Source of the DNA: Macquaria australasica
Lineage: Eukaryota; Chordata; Actinopteri; Centrarchiformes; Percichthyidae
NCBI GenBank assembly: GCA_005408345.1
Contig: SEMN01000026.1
Coordinates: forward strand, 1,148,536-1,212,535
Reading direction: 5' to 3'
Length of the DNA stretch: 64,000 bases
Shown piece by piece: positions 11,283-24,134 of this stretch (position 1 is the first letter of the stretch; each line of letters begins with the position of its first letter). Position numbers and translations under genes: made by a program. The notes below the pieces were generated by a model. It was not told the DNA's origin, did no database searches, and saw nothing but the letters and a program-made list of their open reading frames with translations.

Positions 11283-12785
11283 CCATTTTGATAGAGGGTG
11301 GCGTTTATTTCCTCATCTGAACTGTGTGAAAATGTCCCACTGCCTATTTCTTTTTCATCTCCTCCTGAATTGCGAGCATTGCAACTCGCCTGCGCGTCAC
11401 TATTTAAACACAAGCATTATATTATGCGCCGTTGTTAAGGCACTAATGATACAGATTCACACATCCTCAGGCTCCATCAGTAGCTGCAGCATCTATAGTG
11501 CAGTGTGTATGTTTGCGTTACGTTATTGTAACGAAGTTCTGTGCGTTTTATATGTTACAGCAGCTTTCACATTTCCAGCATTTTGTAGATTTTCTCCTCA
11601 CTTGCTCTTAAAAAGAATCTGCCTGACATTTCACAGTAAAACGTGTAAAGTGGGGCCTTAAACGCACCACAGTTGAGCATTTTTTGGATAATATTGCAAA
11701 GCAATACTATTATACTTTCTATCGATGTCCTGTTTAGTCGCCCAACAACTGCATCGCTGTTAGATGTGCATTTAAAAAATGATTTATGAAATAAACGACA
11801 TATGGGGTTTTTTTTTTCTTCCAACTGGGACTTTGATTGTATTCAAATAAACCACATTATCATCTTTTGTTTGTTGTGTCTGTCCTCACACACTGCTGAA
11901 ACACAAAGACACATGTCTTCTCCTGCATTGTTCTCAATATCAACCTCAGAAGAAAATAAAAATAACCAGTAGCCTAAATAAATCTACTGGAAAAGAGCAG
12001 AATGGATTGGAAGAGGAAGATTTGGAGCCGCAGAGAGCGTCGGCTGGTTCAGCGGTGGCTTATCTTTGCTGTGAAGAAGAAGAAGAAGAAGAAGCAGGGA
12101 TGCAGGACTGGCCGCGTCGCAGCATATGTTCAGAGGGTAATAAAAGTGAAAGATTTACAGTTTTCGCCCGGCCCCCCAACAGCCTCGCACCCTTTCAGGA
12201 ATTACTGAGAATGATTTACAAGGAGGCTGAACTGTCAGCCTGCCCAAACTTCCACGACTTCTTAGAAATCAAAATCACATCATCCCCCACTAAGAATAAA
12301 AACAGAAGCTGTCCTCTCAAGCAAAGAAGGAAAGATAAATAACCTGTTATTTCATCTTATGTTGAAGAACTTCGACTATAAATAAAAATATAATTTCCAC
12401 TTAGCAAACAAGACACAGAAATGTACAATTTTAATGCTGTGTCTTTTTGAAATATTTAGTTCCTTTTTGATTTTTGGACTAAATTGGTAAAAATTCAAAT
12501 CTGAATTAGACTCTAAATAAAGAATCAGTGGGCCCTGTGGAGGGGCCACACTGAGCTGAATGTGTCCGAAAGAGCATCTATTCAGAGCGAGCATCCATAA
12601 ATACATGTCACTGCCCTTTAGTTTTTACCTTTAATCCTATCAACCCCTTTCAGGATATATGCGTATAAACAGCAAGCCCCCCCCAAAAAATCTACCATTT
12701 CTAGTATATTTAATAAAAATAAGAAGACATGCAAACCACAGCCGATACAATTCTGCTCAGAGCGCACACATTAAAGGGAGCAATT

Positions 12786-12809
12786 TATCAAATATCACGA
12801 CATTTGATA
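12786..12809. repeat. Perfect 8-bp inverted repeat
   Basis: TATCAAAT and ATTTGATA flank an 8-base centre. The arms hold TALE/homeodomain-like ATCAAAT cores. It lies in a unique, non-repetitive stretch about 3.5 kb 3' of hoxd4a. Confidence 0.6.
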
Positions 12810-13498
12810 TCGTCATTTACCAGCTCGGGCAACATGAAAAATGCTGAAATATTTACCTACCCAAGCATCCATCGGTTCGGATGTGTTGCTAAAGTGCGGG
12901 GCTACGGTTGCGCCGGGTATCGGATATTATTTTCTTGGGGGATCTCTTCAGTTTTCAAGTCTGATAGAGTCCTTGCGATTAATGACGACGCCGTGTTTCT
13001 AGGGGGACGTGCTGCATTAATTATTTAGACAATCACGTGGTCGAGAATAGAGAGCGGAGTGGTATAGTCTCTGGATTATATCTCTGAATGCAGACAGCGC
13101 ACTTTAATATATCTTAGGGGGGTTGTCTGGCTCGGAGAGGCTTCTGCGAAAACAGCTGGAAATCAAATATGGCCGGATGGAGAGCGACGACGTTGTATTC
13201 CTGCACTGGGTGCAGTGTCATTGAAAATGGCACTGCCTTTGGCTCCCATTTATTGCTGTTCAGACATGTAGGTCAGTGTGGCTACACACTGTAAGTGGTA
13301 GTAGGCTGCTCTGACCTGGTAATTACTGGGGGAAACTGTGTTATGATGTATTTCATTTTAATCCCTGTTTTAATAGCAGGAGTTCAGACAACTCAGGTTT
13401 GATATTAAATGGCTTTAAAGTGCCAAATAGAAAATAGCAATCACTAGTTACCTTAAAAGACTAGTAATGTATATTAGGTAGATTAGTTGCCAATAATA

Positions 13499-13555
13499 CC
13501 CCCTCCCCCTCCCCCACTCATCTCACCCCTCCCCCCCCCCTCTCATCCTCTCTTC
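13499..13555. repeat. C-rich tract (G-quadruplex/triplex potential)
   Basis: Runs of 4-10 C separated by single T or short spacers. The minus strand therefore has at least four G-runs of 4 or more, able to form a quadruplex. No gene overlaps it. Confidence 0.75.
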
Positions 13556-16287
13556 AGCATCTATGTGCAGATCATTTATGGCAGGATGGTGGATTGGTAG
13601 CATCACTTTGTCTCAGCTTCTCTCTGAATCTATATGACACGTTTGTATTTTACACACAAACATATAAGCCTCTGTGGACGCCTGTAGGCCCGCGTGTGCT
13701 CGGTGGGGATCAGACAGTGGTCACTGGGGATGAAAACACTGCTGAGTGACTGAAGATTGTCTTTCCACATGTCTGTTTCTGAACGCTTTTGTTTGTATCA
13801 GAACTGATTCTGTAGTGTGTGGGGGGGTCGGAGGTCAGTGCTGCAGTGGGTCTCATTCAATAAAGGCATAACTCGTGAAGCACGAGGGGGTTTCATATCA
13901 AATCTAGGTAGTAGGTCAGCATGTGTGTATATGCCTACATGCTAAAACTGTTACTCATGAATGTGGCGTAATCTGGTTTTGGAGCAGGACCCCCACCTCT
14001 GAAAAAGTTTGTATCAGTCAGTTTGAATCTACCAGTCCAGTAAACGGTATTTATGTGTTTCTGATCTATAATAAAGACTCGTGTAATAACTATTTTGAAA
14101 TAAAGACTCAAGTCAAAGTCTTCTAAGAACCCAAACGCAGTTTTCATTGAATACAATCACCCCGAAAAGCTGCACTAAGATCTTATGAGGATGTTTTTGC
14201 GCAATTACGCACTCCTTTCGATAAGACCTGAGCGAAAATTAAGACAAGCCAGAGTAAAAACTCTTTTCTTTAACGTGTTTTTAAAGATATGCTACACTTC
14301 TCGTAGACCAATAATATATTTATGCTCGTAAATGTCATGCTTGGCAGGAGAAGAGGCTGAATTTGCCCATGCAGCGCACATTTGGTGCATTTGTGGATGT
14401 TTTGTACAGCTCCATATGGCTCCACGTGCTTGTTACCACTGAAGAAAAACTCCTTTCCCACCAAAAGTGACCCTTTGGTAGATGGCGCAAAACGAATAAC
14501 ACTAAATTACCCCATCAAAATGACAATAAAATAAAGTTTTAAGCAATCAGAGAAATACATAAAACACCTCAGTGGGCCCGTGGAAATAAATTCCCTACAA
14601 ATCAAAATATTTCTCGAGTGGAAAAAAAATACAAATTTCGCGACAAAGTGCCCTTTGTAACCATTTAAATGCATAATCAGTAGAAATCTTTATTTTTCCA
14701 ATATACTTCTCGCATCTCAATGCACAATACAAGGTAAAAAGCATGTACAAAAATAAAACCAAAGAGATTGCATATTGACATGAGGAGACAAATGCACAAA
14801 TCAGAATGTTCTGGGGGCTGCGCCTGATATAAATACTGTTAAAACACGTGTAAAACTCTGGGATTCACGCACTGACTCTTGCTTTGAATGCTTTAGCTTT
14901 GTAAGTGTGGAAAACTCCTCCAAACCAAAGCGAATAGCGCCTGGGAGAGAAAATGCTGCTTGTCCGGCGGGTCATGGGTGTTGGGGTCAGTCCTTGCGGC
15001 TGAAATGTGTCCCCTGGATGAACCTGCCACTGCTGCTTTTGTCGACCTTCGGTTGAAATACCTTTTCAAGCCTCTCATCACGAAGACTTCACAGAGAAGA
15101 CCTCCTCGGACTGGGAGAGCTTCTGGGCTTTTTTTGTCCGAAGACAATGACGGTATAAAACAAAAAAAATATCTGTCTTGAAACGTGACGTGAAAGCCCC
15201 CCTCGGTTAGCTCGGTGTAAATGAAAAACTTCAAGATTCCCACATTAACTAAGACTAAAAACTTTGCATAAAGCCATGCTAATAATGCACAAGAAACGTA
15301 TTTTAGATTAATAAAAGTTTAACGAATACTTTTAATTAAAATTGTGTGTGCTATACGAAAAATGTACACGTTTTTGAAACAAATAAATAATGACGTAAAA
15401 AATCATATTAAGAAAAATAAACAATTATACTCCTAAATATTCTGGATTTGATTATTTCCGATGAGAAACATCCAATATCAATTTGATGCCACATGCAGGA
15501 ACAAATGATCTTTCATATAAGAGTTTCAAATGGCACGAGAGAGCCTCTGAAAATGTACACTGTTTACAAAGATGTCAGCAGAGATTTATAAGGGCACTCA
15601 GAATAGTATGCACACAGGAATGTCTTGCTTTTTGGAATAATATTTAGGCTAAGAAAATTTCAAAGCTTTATTGTACAAAATAAGTTAAAACATACGAGTC
15701 ACAAAGAAACGTGTAACTGAAAGATTCAACGGGATTTTTTTTTATTTGCAACTTACGAAAGTAGGTTGTGTTATAGGCGTGCTCTATGCAAATAATGTTT
15801 GCTTCAAGTATATATATATTGTGCGTTTTTATGTGAAGTTTGAATATGAGAAAAACTGAAATAACCTTTGTGTGTGTGTGTGTAATTTGAATGAATGGCT
15901 TCCCTGTTAAATCTTTAAACCAGCGTGAATCAACGTGAGAAAAGAGCAGAAACACTTTGTTTAAATCCATGAAATCAGCCGAGGTTGCTCATTAAATGTC
16001 CTCAGGTGGGTAACGTCCAAAAAAAAAAAAAAAAAAAAGGAAATAAAGAAAGTTTGTTTCGATGTTTGAGTCTCTTCGAGGAAATTAAAACAAGGAAGAG
16101 GCTCAACTTTCGAACCTCAAGACTGATTGATTTTCTGACTCAGTCTTGAGTCAACACTGCTGGGGTCATTTTTGTTAAATTAAAAAATAAAAGTGGCTAA
16201 AAACGACATCAGTCCATGCAAAAGTCAGATGCAACCTCTGTCTTTTTTATGTACAGTTAATTTCTAAAGGTGTGACACCTTCCTCTC

Positions 16288-17406
16288 TTATAATGACGTG
16301 ATATCAGTCTGGTTATCCTTCTGAATGCTTTGCTGATGGCTGGAGGCTGGTGCAGATCTGCCCTTGGTGTTGGGCAGTTTGTGATCTTTCTTCCATTTCA
16401 TCCGTCTGTTTTGAAACCAGATTTTGATCTGCCTTTCGGAGAGACAAAGAGTGTGGGCAATCTCAATCCGTCGCCGCCTGGTCAGATACCTGTTAAAATG
16501 AAACTCCTTTTCAAGCTCCAAAACCTGCTGCCGGGTGTAAGCTGTCCTGGACCGTTTGGGCTCTGGTCCTGTGTAATCCGGGTTCACTAGGAGAAAGAAA
16601 ACAAAACAAACAAAACAAACAAAAAAAAAAAGTCACCAAATGTGGCCAATGCAGCATGCAGGCAAAGACAATACAACAAGAGGAGTCTCTCTAACCCGGG
16701 GCGCTCAAACTTTAAAAAAAAATCCACAAGGAAGCGACAGCAGGAAATAATGGATGATTTTAACTGGATTTAAGCAGATTTGCTGAAGATTTAAGCACCA
16801 TTACAACCGGTCAATATGTGTTTTCAGGAGCTTTCAGTCGCTCACCTAGCGGCCTATTTCCTGAGCTATAAAAATTTATGACTTGTGTAATTGGCGAGGC
16901 CTTTCAAAGACTCCCATAAATATTACACTGAATGATTTCTAAAGTACATGTCTCAGTTGGTCCATAAGGGAAGAAGAAGAAGAAGACGAAATCTTACCAG
17001 TAGTTACGTGGACTTTCTTCATCCAGGGGTAAACTACTGCAGGCTGCTTGGCTTGTATCCCATTTTGGCTCTTTGTGTTTTGCTGCTGTCCACAAGTCCG
17101 GGGTTCGGCCACTTGGACCGGGGCCCCCTCCTCAGTCTGTGCGCTAAAAGGGCTCGAGTGGCTGGATCTCTGGTGCACATGACCCCGTGGCTGCACCGTG
17201 GAGTCCTGCACAGTGTTGCAGCTGAAGGGCTGCTCCGTGTAGTTTGACCGTGGGTAGATCCCTGGATGCTGAAAGTCTGTGTCCTGCGATGGACTGTAGT
17301 AGTCCGAGCCCTGGTCAGGTATATAGTTATTTTGTGAATATTCCTCGCACGGAGGAAATTTGGGATCCACATACTTAGAGTTCACCATATACGAACTCAT
17401 GGCCAT
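16288..17406 (-). CDS. hoxd4a: Homeobox protein Hox-D4a
   Basis: Nuclear homeodomain transcription factor of paralogue group 4, acting in posterior hindbrain and anterior trunk patterning. Coding exons 17406-16998 (136 codons plus 1 base) and 16586-16288 give 235 residues. The intron is 411 bp, phase 1, with donor GTAAG and acceptor TTTCTCCTAG, and has a CTT repeat next to the donor. The start was placed at MAMSSYMVNSKYVDPKFPP, the conserved Hox4 N-terminus; an in-frame ATG 60 bp upstream has no conserved sequence after it. The hexapeptide core YPWM is at 126-129, followed by KKVHV. The homeodomain is at about 146-205, with FHFNRYLTRRRRIEIAHTL and an intact helix 3. The tail is short and Ser/Gln-rich, ending TDITSL. 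mir-10b lies 1 kb upstream on the same strand, the usual arrangement for Hox4 genes. Minus-strand AATAAA signals lie at 15741-15746 and 15667-15672. Confidence 0.97.
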
Positions 17407-17508
17407 TAATTTCTGAAGGTAGAAAATACTAATTTTTCTCGAGTTGTCTTTTTTTCCTCCCTCCATAAAGCCCTCCTACTTGGTGTCAACTGAATAAAGT
17501 TAGCGAAC

Positions 17509-17529
17509 CATGTGACCAGATCGGCCAAT
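17509..17529 (-). promoter_or_regulatory. hoxd4a proximal E-box and CCAAT
   Basis: CATGTGACC (E-box 17509-17514) and CCAAT at 17525-17529 lie 103-123 bp upstream of the ATG. The E-box start to CCAAT start distance is 16 bp, the same as in hoxd9a and one more than in hoxd10a. The mouse Hoxb4 promoter is known to use USF (E-box) and NF-Y (CCAAT), which makes the match meaningful. Confidence 0.55.
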
Positions 17530-18379
17530 AGAGGTGATGCTGGTCCATAAACGGGTAAACATACAACTAAAAGCAATTCCATCTAACTTAAAATGAACCA
17601 AAATTAGACCCCGGTGGAAAAAAACAAATATCACCCTGAAACACCTGCGTGCACATTTGGATAATAAAAAGGCATGTTGGAAAAATAAGAAAAATACACA
17701 CAGTCCCTAAACCACCTCAACCTCAACATTTAACTTTAAAATTATAAAAGCAAATAAACATAGGAAACGCTGGCCGCATTTGGGTGTTTTTACCGGGCAG
17801 ATATAAAAATATATCAGTTTCTAAGGTCTAACTTGAAGGCATGGTGTTCAACAGAGAAACCAACAAAAGATACAAAAAGCCCCATGGCATAAAAGCAGCG
17901 AATAATGACTGAGGACAATTGATGGAGACTGTCTTTGTCAAGAAGGGGTCATCCAAAAGTTACACGAATCTCATCACTTCATCTGCTCCCATCCCTTTGG
18001 AAAAAAAACTGTCTCAGGAGCCTATTGGCCGGCAGCAGCAGCCTCTGGGAATCAATAATGTAGAGACACAAACGACCCACAGGAGGAAGACGCTGTGCTG
18101 CTGTGGGTTCGTTTCTTTTAGTAAATCCATTTTGGCGTTTCATTCAAATAGCAATGCAGTCTCCTTCTTAATGCTGTTTATTTTCATGCGAAACATTCTT
18201 GCATCAGATTTCCTTTAAGCCTATAGAGTTTCAACATGCCTTAAGCTCTTCTCATAAAGCATGTGGCGTTGCCAGATTTACTGTCATTCACAAAACCGAC
18301 ACTGTCACTGTAGCACATCAGGCACCAGGCGGTCTGATAAGGAGGCAATAAGTCAATAAATCGAAGTTTTTTCATCGAC

Positions 18380-18452
18380 CATATACTCCCCTAAAATCGA
18401 ATCTGTGACTGTGGTTTTATCACACAAATTCGGTTCTACAGGGTATATATAG
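18380..18452 (-). ncRNA. mir10b: microRNA mir-10b precursor
   Basis: On the minus strand 18445-18423 is an exact match to the 23-nt miR-10b 5p mature sequence (seed ACCCUGU, then AGAACCGAAUUUGUG). It is followed by a short loop and the star arm at 18406-18385, reading ACAGATTCGATTTTAGGGGA. That arm matches miR-10b-3p as I remember it except for one C-to-T change. The two arms pair over most of their length. The AACCGAAUUUGUG 3' half separates it from mir-10a, 10c and 10d types. It lies 1.0 kb upstream of hoxd4a on the same strand, the syntenic position of mir-10b in all vertebrates, so it is probably co-transcribed with long hoxd4a transcripts. It represses Hox mRNAs including Hoxd10. Confidence 0.96.
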
Positions 18453-20908
18453 ACGACGGCAAGCGACACTGCCCACCTTTAGGCCCACAAACCACAGCAC
18501 GCTATTTGCAGAGCACTTGAGCCAAACAATTTACAAAGTGCTTCCCACAGTCAGGATAAAGAAAAACCTCACAGAAACATAAGGAAATAAGAGGCATGCA
18601 TCCCAACCAGATCTGAAGAAGTCCTGTTGGGCCTATAGGCTATAATGATATCAGTGTGTCTAATTCAGTCACAGCTTTTTTCTCTCATTGAAGCAGCCTC
18701 TTCTTTCGTTTTGATGATTTCCTTTTCACGCATTTCTCTGGTACAAGCATCTTTTTGAGTTCAAAAGTAATGTCAGTCAGTCACTGTTTCTGGAAAAAAA
18801 AAAAAGACAGAAAGAAAGAAAGAAAAAAGACAAACTGTAGGCCTACAGGCTACCTCTGCCCAGAAAATGACCCAAGACACTGAACGAAAATATCAGCCAG
18901 TATCTCAGGTCAAGCCAGGTTTCTGCGCAGTAAGTCCTCCTCCCTCCATTATATCCCAAGTTCACAACAAGAAAACACCTTCTTTAAATAATATAAATAA
19001 CTTCTTACTTTTGCAAGCTGTCACCTCTTAATCAAAGATAAAGATATGTCTGTAAATATAAATGTATAAACTCCTCAACAGATAACCGTTAGATACTCGC
19101 TGGTTAATATAGGAGAGTTTATCATCATTGCTCGAGAGATGAGGCTGGAGGCCACGGAGGTCAAATTAAATCATTTACAAACTTATCAAAAAGTTCAATT
19201 ATTTTCGGCCCTGGTGACAGCTCAAAGGGTGCAAAAGTTTACCAATTCCTAGTCAGCCATTAACCAAACCACCACGGCGGCTACTGCACGTCCCTGTGAA
19301 ACATCCAGACGAATTTAAGATGAGATTTGTTAAGATTGGCTCGTTATTTTCCTAAAACCAGCAAAATATTTTTTTTCCAAATACAAAATAAACAATATTA
19401 TAATATTATAGTACTGATTATTTCATCCAAACGTGTTTTATTTTATATTTATTGTGTAGTTTATAACATAAACGGTCCTAATTCCGCATGGCACTTACAT
19501 GAGGCTTTGAGTGAGTAACTGTCAGATTTAATGAATTAATTATAATCTCAGCTTTGAATTTATGTAGCATTTGTTTTGAAGCACATGTGACACTGGGCCA
19601 GACATACAGGCCATGTTTTCTTCTTTAATAAGACATTTTTACTAGCTGATTATTTACTGGATGGTGCATTAAGTCGTTAAGTTTAATACAGGCCGAACTA
19701 ACTTTGGCTAAAGTTACATTTTCTGCTTGGTTCATGCTGTCAAGTTGAAAGTTACAATACAGGCCTTCAAAATGTGAGAATAAAACTTATTGATACATCT
19801 TTTCATACAAAGTTAAGACAGTCATAAAGCAGGAGTAGGCTTTTATCTCTACTCTGCAGATTTCCATTCAAGTTTCAACAAAAACATTAAATATTCGTTT
19901 CCACCACAGTGAAAAGATAAATTATAGACTCTGTAAAAACGCGTTCTTGCACTTCACATTTCAGTATTAGTTAGACAGCCTGACCTGTCTTTCACCTTGC
20001 CCTGCTAGTCCTTCAGACGGGTCAAAGCCGAGATTCACAACAAAAGAATGATAAAGTCAGCGTTTCCGGGCAGCTTGTGTTAAACGAAAGGCTAACTAGT
20101 TCAGTTTGACTCTTTTTTCATTACAATTACAAGCTCTTACTATCAAAAAAGCTCCAATTGTGCGTTTGAGAGCAACAGAAAAACACGAGGCCTATTTAAT
20201 CTAATTATCGGGCGAAGTAAGGGAGCGTTTTTGAAGGATAATAATAAAAAAAAAATAAAGCTTAAATTGCATTCAACTTTGCATTAAATATTATTTAACA
20301 TTATTAGACTGGATTTCTAACAATGGCTGACAAAATTTATGATTTAAAGGCCTGCAGAAGAAATGCATTAGGCCTGCAGTGAATAAAGCAGCAGCCACAT
20401 ATGTGATAAAGAGAAAATAGATTGTAACCTCAATGCTGTTTTTAGTTATTCATAAATCTCAATGTGGTTGAAGCTGGAGCTCGTATTGTCGCACAAACGA
20501 ATTGTGAATTATGACAACTGTAACAGACGGTGAGTTGCAGATCTGAAATGGCACACAAACGTGTTTGTGTTGTGTTGTTTTAATTAGACTTTCAAGATAT
20601 TTCACCAAATTCTTCAGGAATCTTCAAAAACACGACAACAGGTTGATTTCTCCGCCTCCAAGCAAACAAACAGCCCAGTGCAGTCAAGTAAGTGAATCAT
20701 GTAGCAGTGAATCAGACCAACAACTTGAATAACAACATCCGAAAAAGCATCGATTGGGTCTTAAAAGGTTTAAACCCCAAAACAAGCACAAACATAATAA
20801 GATTAAACCCAATTTCCTCACAGCAGCGCATCATCTAGCTGTCTGTTTGTCCTGAGCACGCACTGTTGCCGCTTTTAGAGGCAGGAAACAGTATAGCCTG
20901 AGCACTAT

Positions 20909-20926
20909 GCGTGTGACATCACACGC
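20909..20926. repeat. Perfect palindrome with T-box-like half-sites
   Basis: GCGTGTGA and TCACACGC separated by CA. Each arm resembles a T-box half-site (AGGTGTGA), arranged everted, and the centre also reads TGACATCA, a CRE-like octamer. Binding is not shown. Confidence 0.55.
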
Positions 20927-21624
20927 TCATACCACGAGCATAACGATAAAACACAGCTTACCGCACAGACCGCAACACATGGCACACCGTGGAACAAACA
21001 CGTCCATGCTGAAGGGCAAGTCAGCCCGGTGCAGCTCCCTGCCAATTGAAGCTCTATTCCAACCCATCTGGACGGTCTTACTAATACACAATGAGAATTA
21101 TATTTTGGCTTGTCAAGTCCCGGGCCATAAAACAAACTTTAATGGCATCACGTGTTTCCTCACAGCCACTCACAACACCGCGCAGGTCCATAAATAACCC
21201 TCAAAGTTGCACTTACTCAATAACGCCGATTACACTGATGTGCACTAAGGAAAAGTCAAAGAAAAGAGGAAGCTGGGAGGTTTTAACTGTCAGGATAGAA
21301 ACGGGAACAGAGGTGGGACAAAAAAGAAAATACTTTACTTTATTTTGGCATTAGCTATGTACCTGTCAGGCTCATAAGTTACTAATGAAATACTTGAACA
21401 AAAAGTCAGCTGGTTCTCTGAATATTAATATTAATAACCTCATGATCAGCCTGTGACCTGTTCATTTCAATTTCTTATTGAACACATCTGATTATATCAT
21501 TTTACCGAAGCCTTTTGACCTCTAAAGTGTTAACACAAACATCCAGCATGCATCACTGATTTGTGCTCAGATACATTTTTCTCCCCAGTGAACCTGACAC
21601 AATAAGACTGATGTCATTCACTCT

Positions 21625-21641
21625 TCCGGGCCAATCCCGGA
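21625..21641. promoter_or_regulatory. CCAAT box inside a 6-bp inverted repeat
   Basis: TCCGGG, CCAAT, CCCGGA: a perfect inverted repeat with a CCAAT pentamer as its centre. It resembles a promoter element, but no gene or clear TATA box follows it on either side. Confidence 0.35.
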
Positions 21642-22416
21642 GTGCACAGCGTTTGTGCTCCTCCTCTCCTTTCCTGTGCAAACTACAGAGGGCTGATGGT
21701 GTTGGGGTTTGGTTGGCTGCAACTGCGGGGCAGGTATGATAAATGGAGGGGCATCAAATCAGAGTCACTTTTTACATGCATGTCCTCGTAAAAAGTTATT
21801 TCCCTGGAGATAATTTGAGGGTAAGGCCTCCTGGGGGTTTTAGAAGTAGCTGCACTCACATAGTTCCTGCTGTTAGTTGGTATATTGTTTTCTGTGTTTT
21901 AATGGCAGTTTTAAGCCTGTACATTTAGTCATTTTACTTCCAGCTCCACCAGCCTTCTTAAAGACCATTTACTTTAACATTATCATCATCATCATGAGTC
22001 GAAATCTGTGTGAAATGTTGAAACAGTTGCTGTCAATGAAGCTGTAATTAATATAATTCAACATATTTAACTGAAGTGGTCTCTGATAGCAAAGCGTCCT
22101 CTGTGTTGTCTATATAACATGAATTAATGACATTAATAAATGCCTTTTTGCAGTAATACACTTAATGGGTTTGTAGAGCACTTTAACACATAACAACAAC
22201 AAAAAAATCACACACAGCACCAAATGCAGCAATAAAAAAGCAGAGCAGCTGATCTCATTTGTTAACAAACTGACTTTTCTTGCACACAGTTCTCCAAAAC
22301 CACTTTTAAAAAATGAACCAGATCACGTGACCACGTGTCTCAGCCAACCACTGTGCTCAGGAAGCTGCTCGTAAAAGACTGCTGAATGGGAGCAGAGAGG
22401 CTGACTGTTGGGCAAC

Positions 22417-22431
22417 AGCGCCTTCTGCTGG
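22417..22431 (-). promoter_or_regulatory. CTCF-like motif, minus orientation
   Basis: The minus strand reads CCAGCAGAAGGCGCT, matching CCASYAGRKGGCRSY at 14 of 15 positions. It lies about 100 bp from two CACGTG sites (22323-22328 and 22332-22337). It may be an architectural site in the 3' half of the cluster; occupancy is unknown. Confidence 0.5.
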
Positions 22432-24134
22432 CATTTTAACGACTTCCCCCTTTTGTCCCACTGCAAAAAATGTCCATCTGTACTAACAAGTGATTTCACC
22501 TAATCATATGTTTTATCAAACTGTTGACACAGATGTGCAAGAAGAAAGAAGAAAGTGCACTTTTCAAATGCAAATAAGCTTGTTTCGATATTTGTTTAAT
22601 TAAATTGAGTTAATTAAGTGATGAAGCTTGATTCAAGACTTTGTTTAATTAAGTTCTTGAAACAAATGAAACTGCAACTAAAATAAGAATAATCATCTCA
22701 GCATTTTTGCAACATTGTCCTTGATTTTTTTGTAAATTACGTGTATAGCCTATAGACTGAATATGAAACAGAGTTCCGTGTGAATATGGGCATGTTTTGC
22801 AGTGTAGATATTATTTAACATTAAGCAGATAAAGCGAAATAAACCTGCTGCTCGTGATGATGGTGATAGTTATACGGGAAATTATGAATGAATTAATAAT
22901 TTTGGTTTAAAGGAAAACGAAAAAAATAAAAACAAAAATATTATAAATAATAGCTATTGTACCTTTTAGGTTTCATATAACTTAATAGGAAGGAACATGT
23001 GTTTATAAAAGCTCTCACTATAATCCAAAGGAGTCTAATATTGGACTAGACCACATCTCTGGGGGGATTTAAATAAGGGTGAAAAGGGGAAACCACATCC
23101 ATTCATGGAAACTGTTATCTGTTAAAATGTGTGCTGGGCCTGCGGTCAGACATTGTTCTACATAATTACATAAACTAGCCAAACAAACACATGCAGGAAT
23201 TATGTAAGCTATGTGCATTGTCAAATTAGACAACGCAGAGTGAGTGTCCTGTCTAATTTTCTCAGGCTTCTACTTGTGCCTGTCTTCCAGGGTCCATTTT
23301 GCCGCATTGCAGTAAGGCTGTAAATACTTTCGCAGCTGCCTGTCAGGCAACAGTGAAATACTGTCTTTGTTCAGTTGGCCCCCATCTCCAGGCAGCTGAA
23401 GACAGCTATAGGAAAACTGAACTTCTTTTGCCGGGCTTGCATATGTGGATTATAGCAAAGCAGATTTGTTCTGTGTCGATTATAGCAAACAGAAGTTTAG
23501 CACGTGAACAGGATGTGAAAATATAGAGGGTTCAACACATCAATGCAGGGTTTCTGGTAGCTAAAGAAATGCTAAATTATATAACTGTGGGTTCACTGCT
23601 GAATCTAATAAGATGGGGAACATATAAAAGACATGCAATAAGATGCTTCAAATTGAAAACGAAATGGGGAATGTTTAGTTCAATGCATGGAGCTCTCTTC
23701 TAATTCTTGGGGAAATTACTGCACTCAGTTATCTGCATCAGATAATACTGCTCAGACACCATCACTGACTTCAAACACAAGCTATGTTTCTGCAGAATAA
23801 TCTTGCAATATCAGGAATGGGCCACAATGAATACATTTCCAAAAGAAAACCTTAAACAATTTCATAATCCAGATTATTTCTTTACACATTTTGCTTTGAT
23901 TATTGCAGCATAAAAGCAGCGAAGGCACATTTTCATCAATACTAAAATCATTACCCACCTTTTTCTGCGTGTAAAGTATAAAAACAATTTATTACAATAC
24001 ATCCAGCAACACGTGAAGCCTGCACCAAATAATCTGAGAGCCATTACCCTGCTGCTAATTTACATGACTAATGAAAGAGGAAGCTGTCAAACACACAAGC
24101 GTAAATAAAGTCCATTATTACACAGAAAGCTTAC

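Larger units (their letters stand above)
7182..16287. other. hoxd3a-hoxd4a intergenic region
   Basis: About 9.1 kb without a recognisable protein-coding gene. It holds candidate 5' non-coding exons and a distal promoter of hoxd3a (7283, 8844-8904, about 10851-11282), a DR5 retinoic-acid element at 9347-9363, a T23 run at 8943-8965, a perfect inverted repeat at 12786-12809, a C-rich G-quadruplex tract at 13499-13555, and the hoxd4a 3' UTR (minus-strand AATAAA at 15741-15746 and 15667-15672). Open frames in the region, including one at 12007-12342 with a Glu run encoded by a GAA repeat, resemble nothing I know and are not annotated. Confidence 0.7.

Noticed and set aside
12007..12342. 111-residue open frame with a run of Glu
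   Set aside because: The Glu run comes from a GAA repeat. There is no recognisable domain, no splice signals matching it and no Hox-like content; likely chance.
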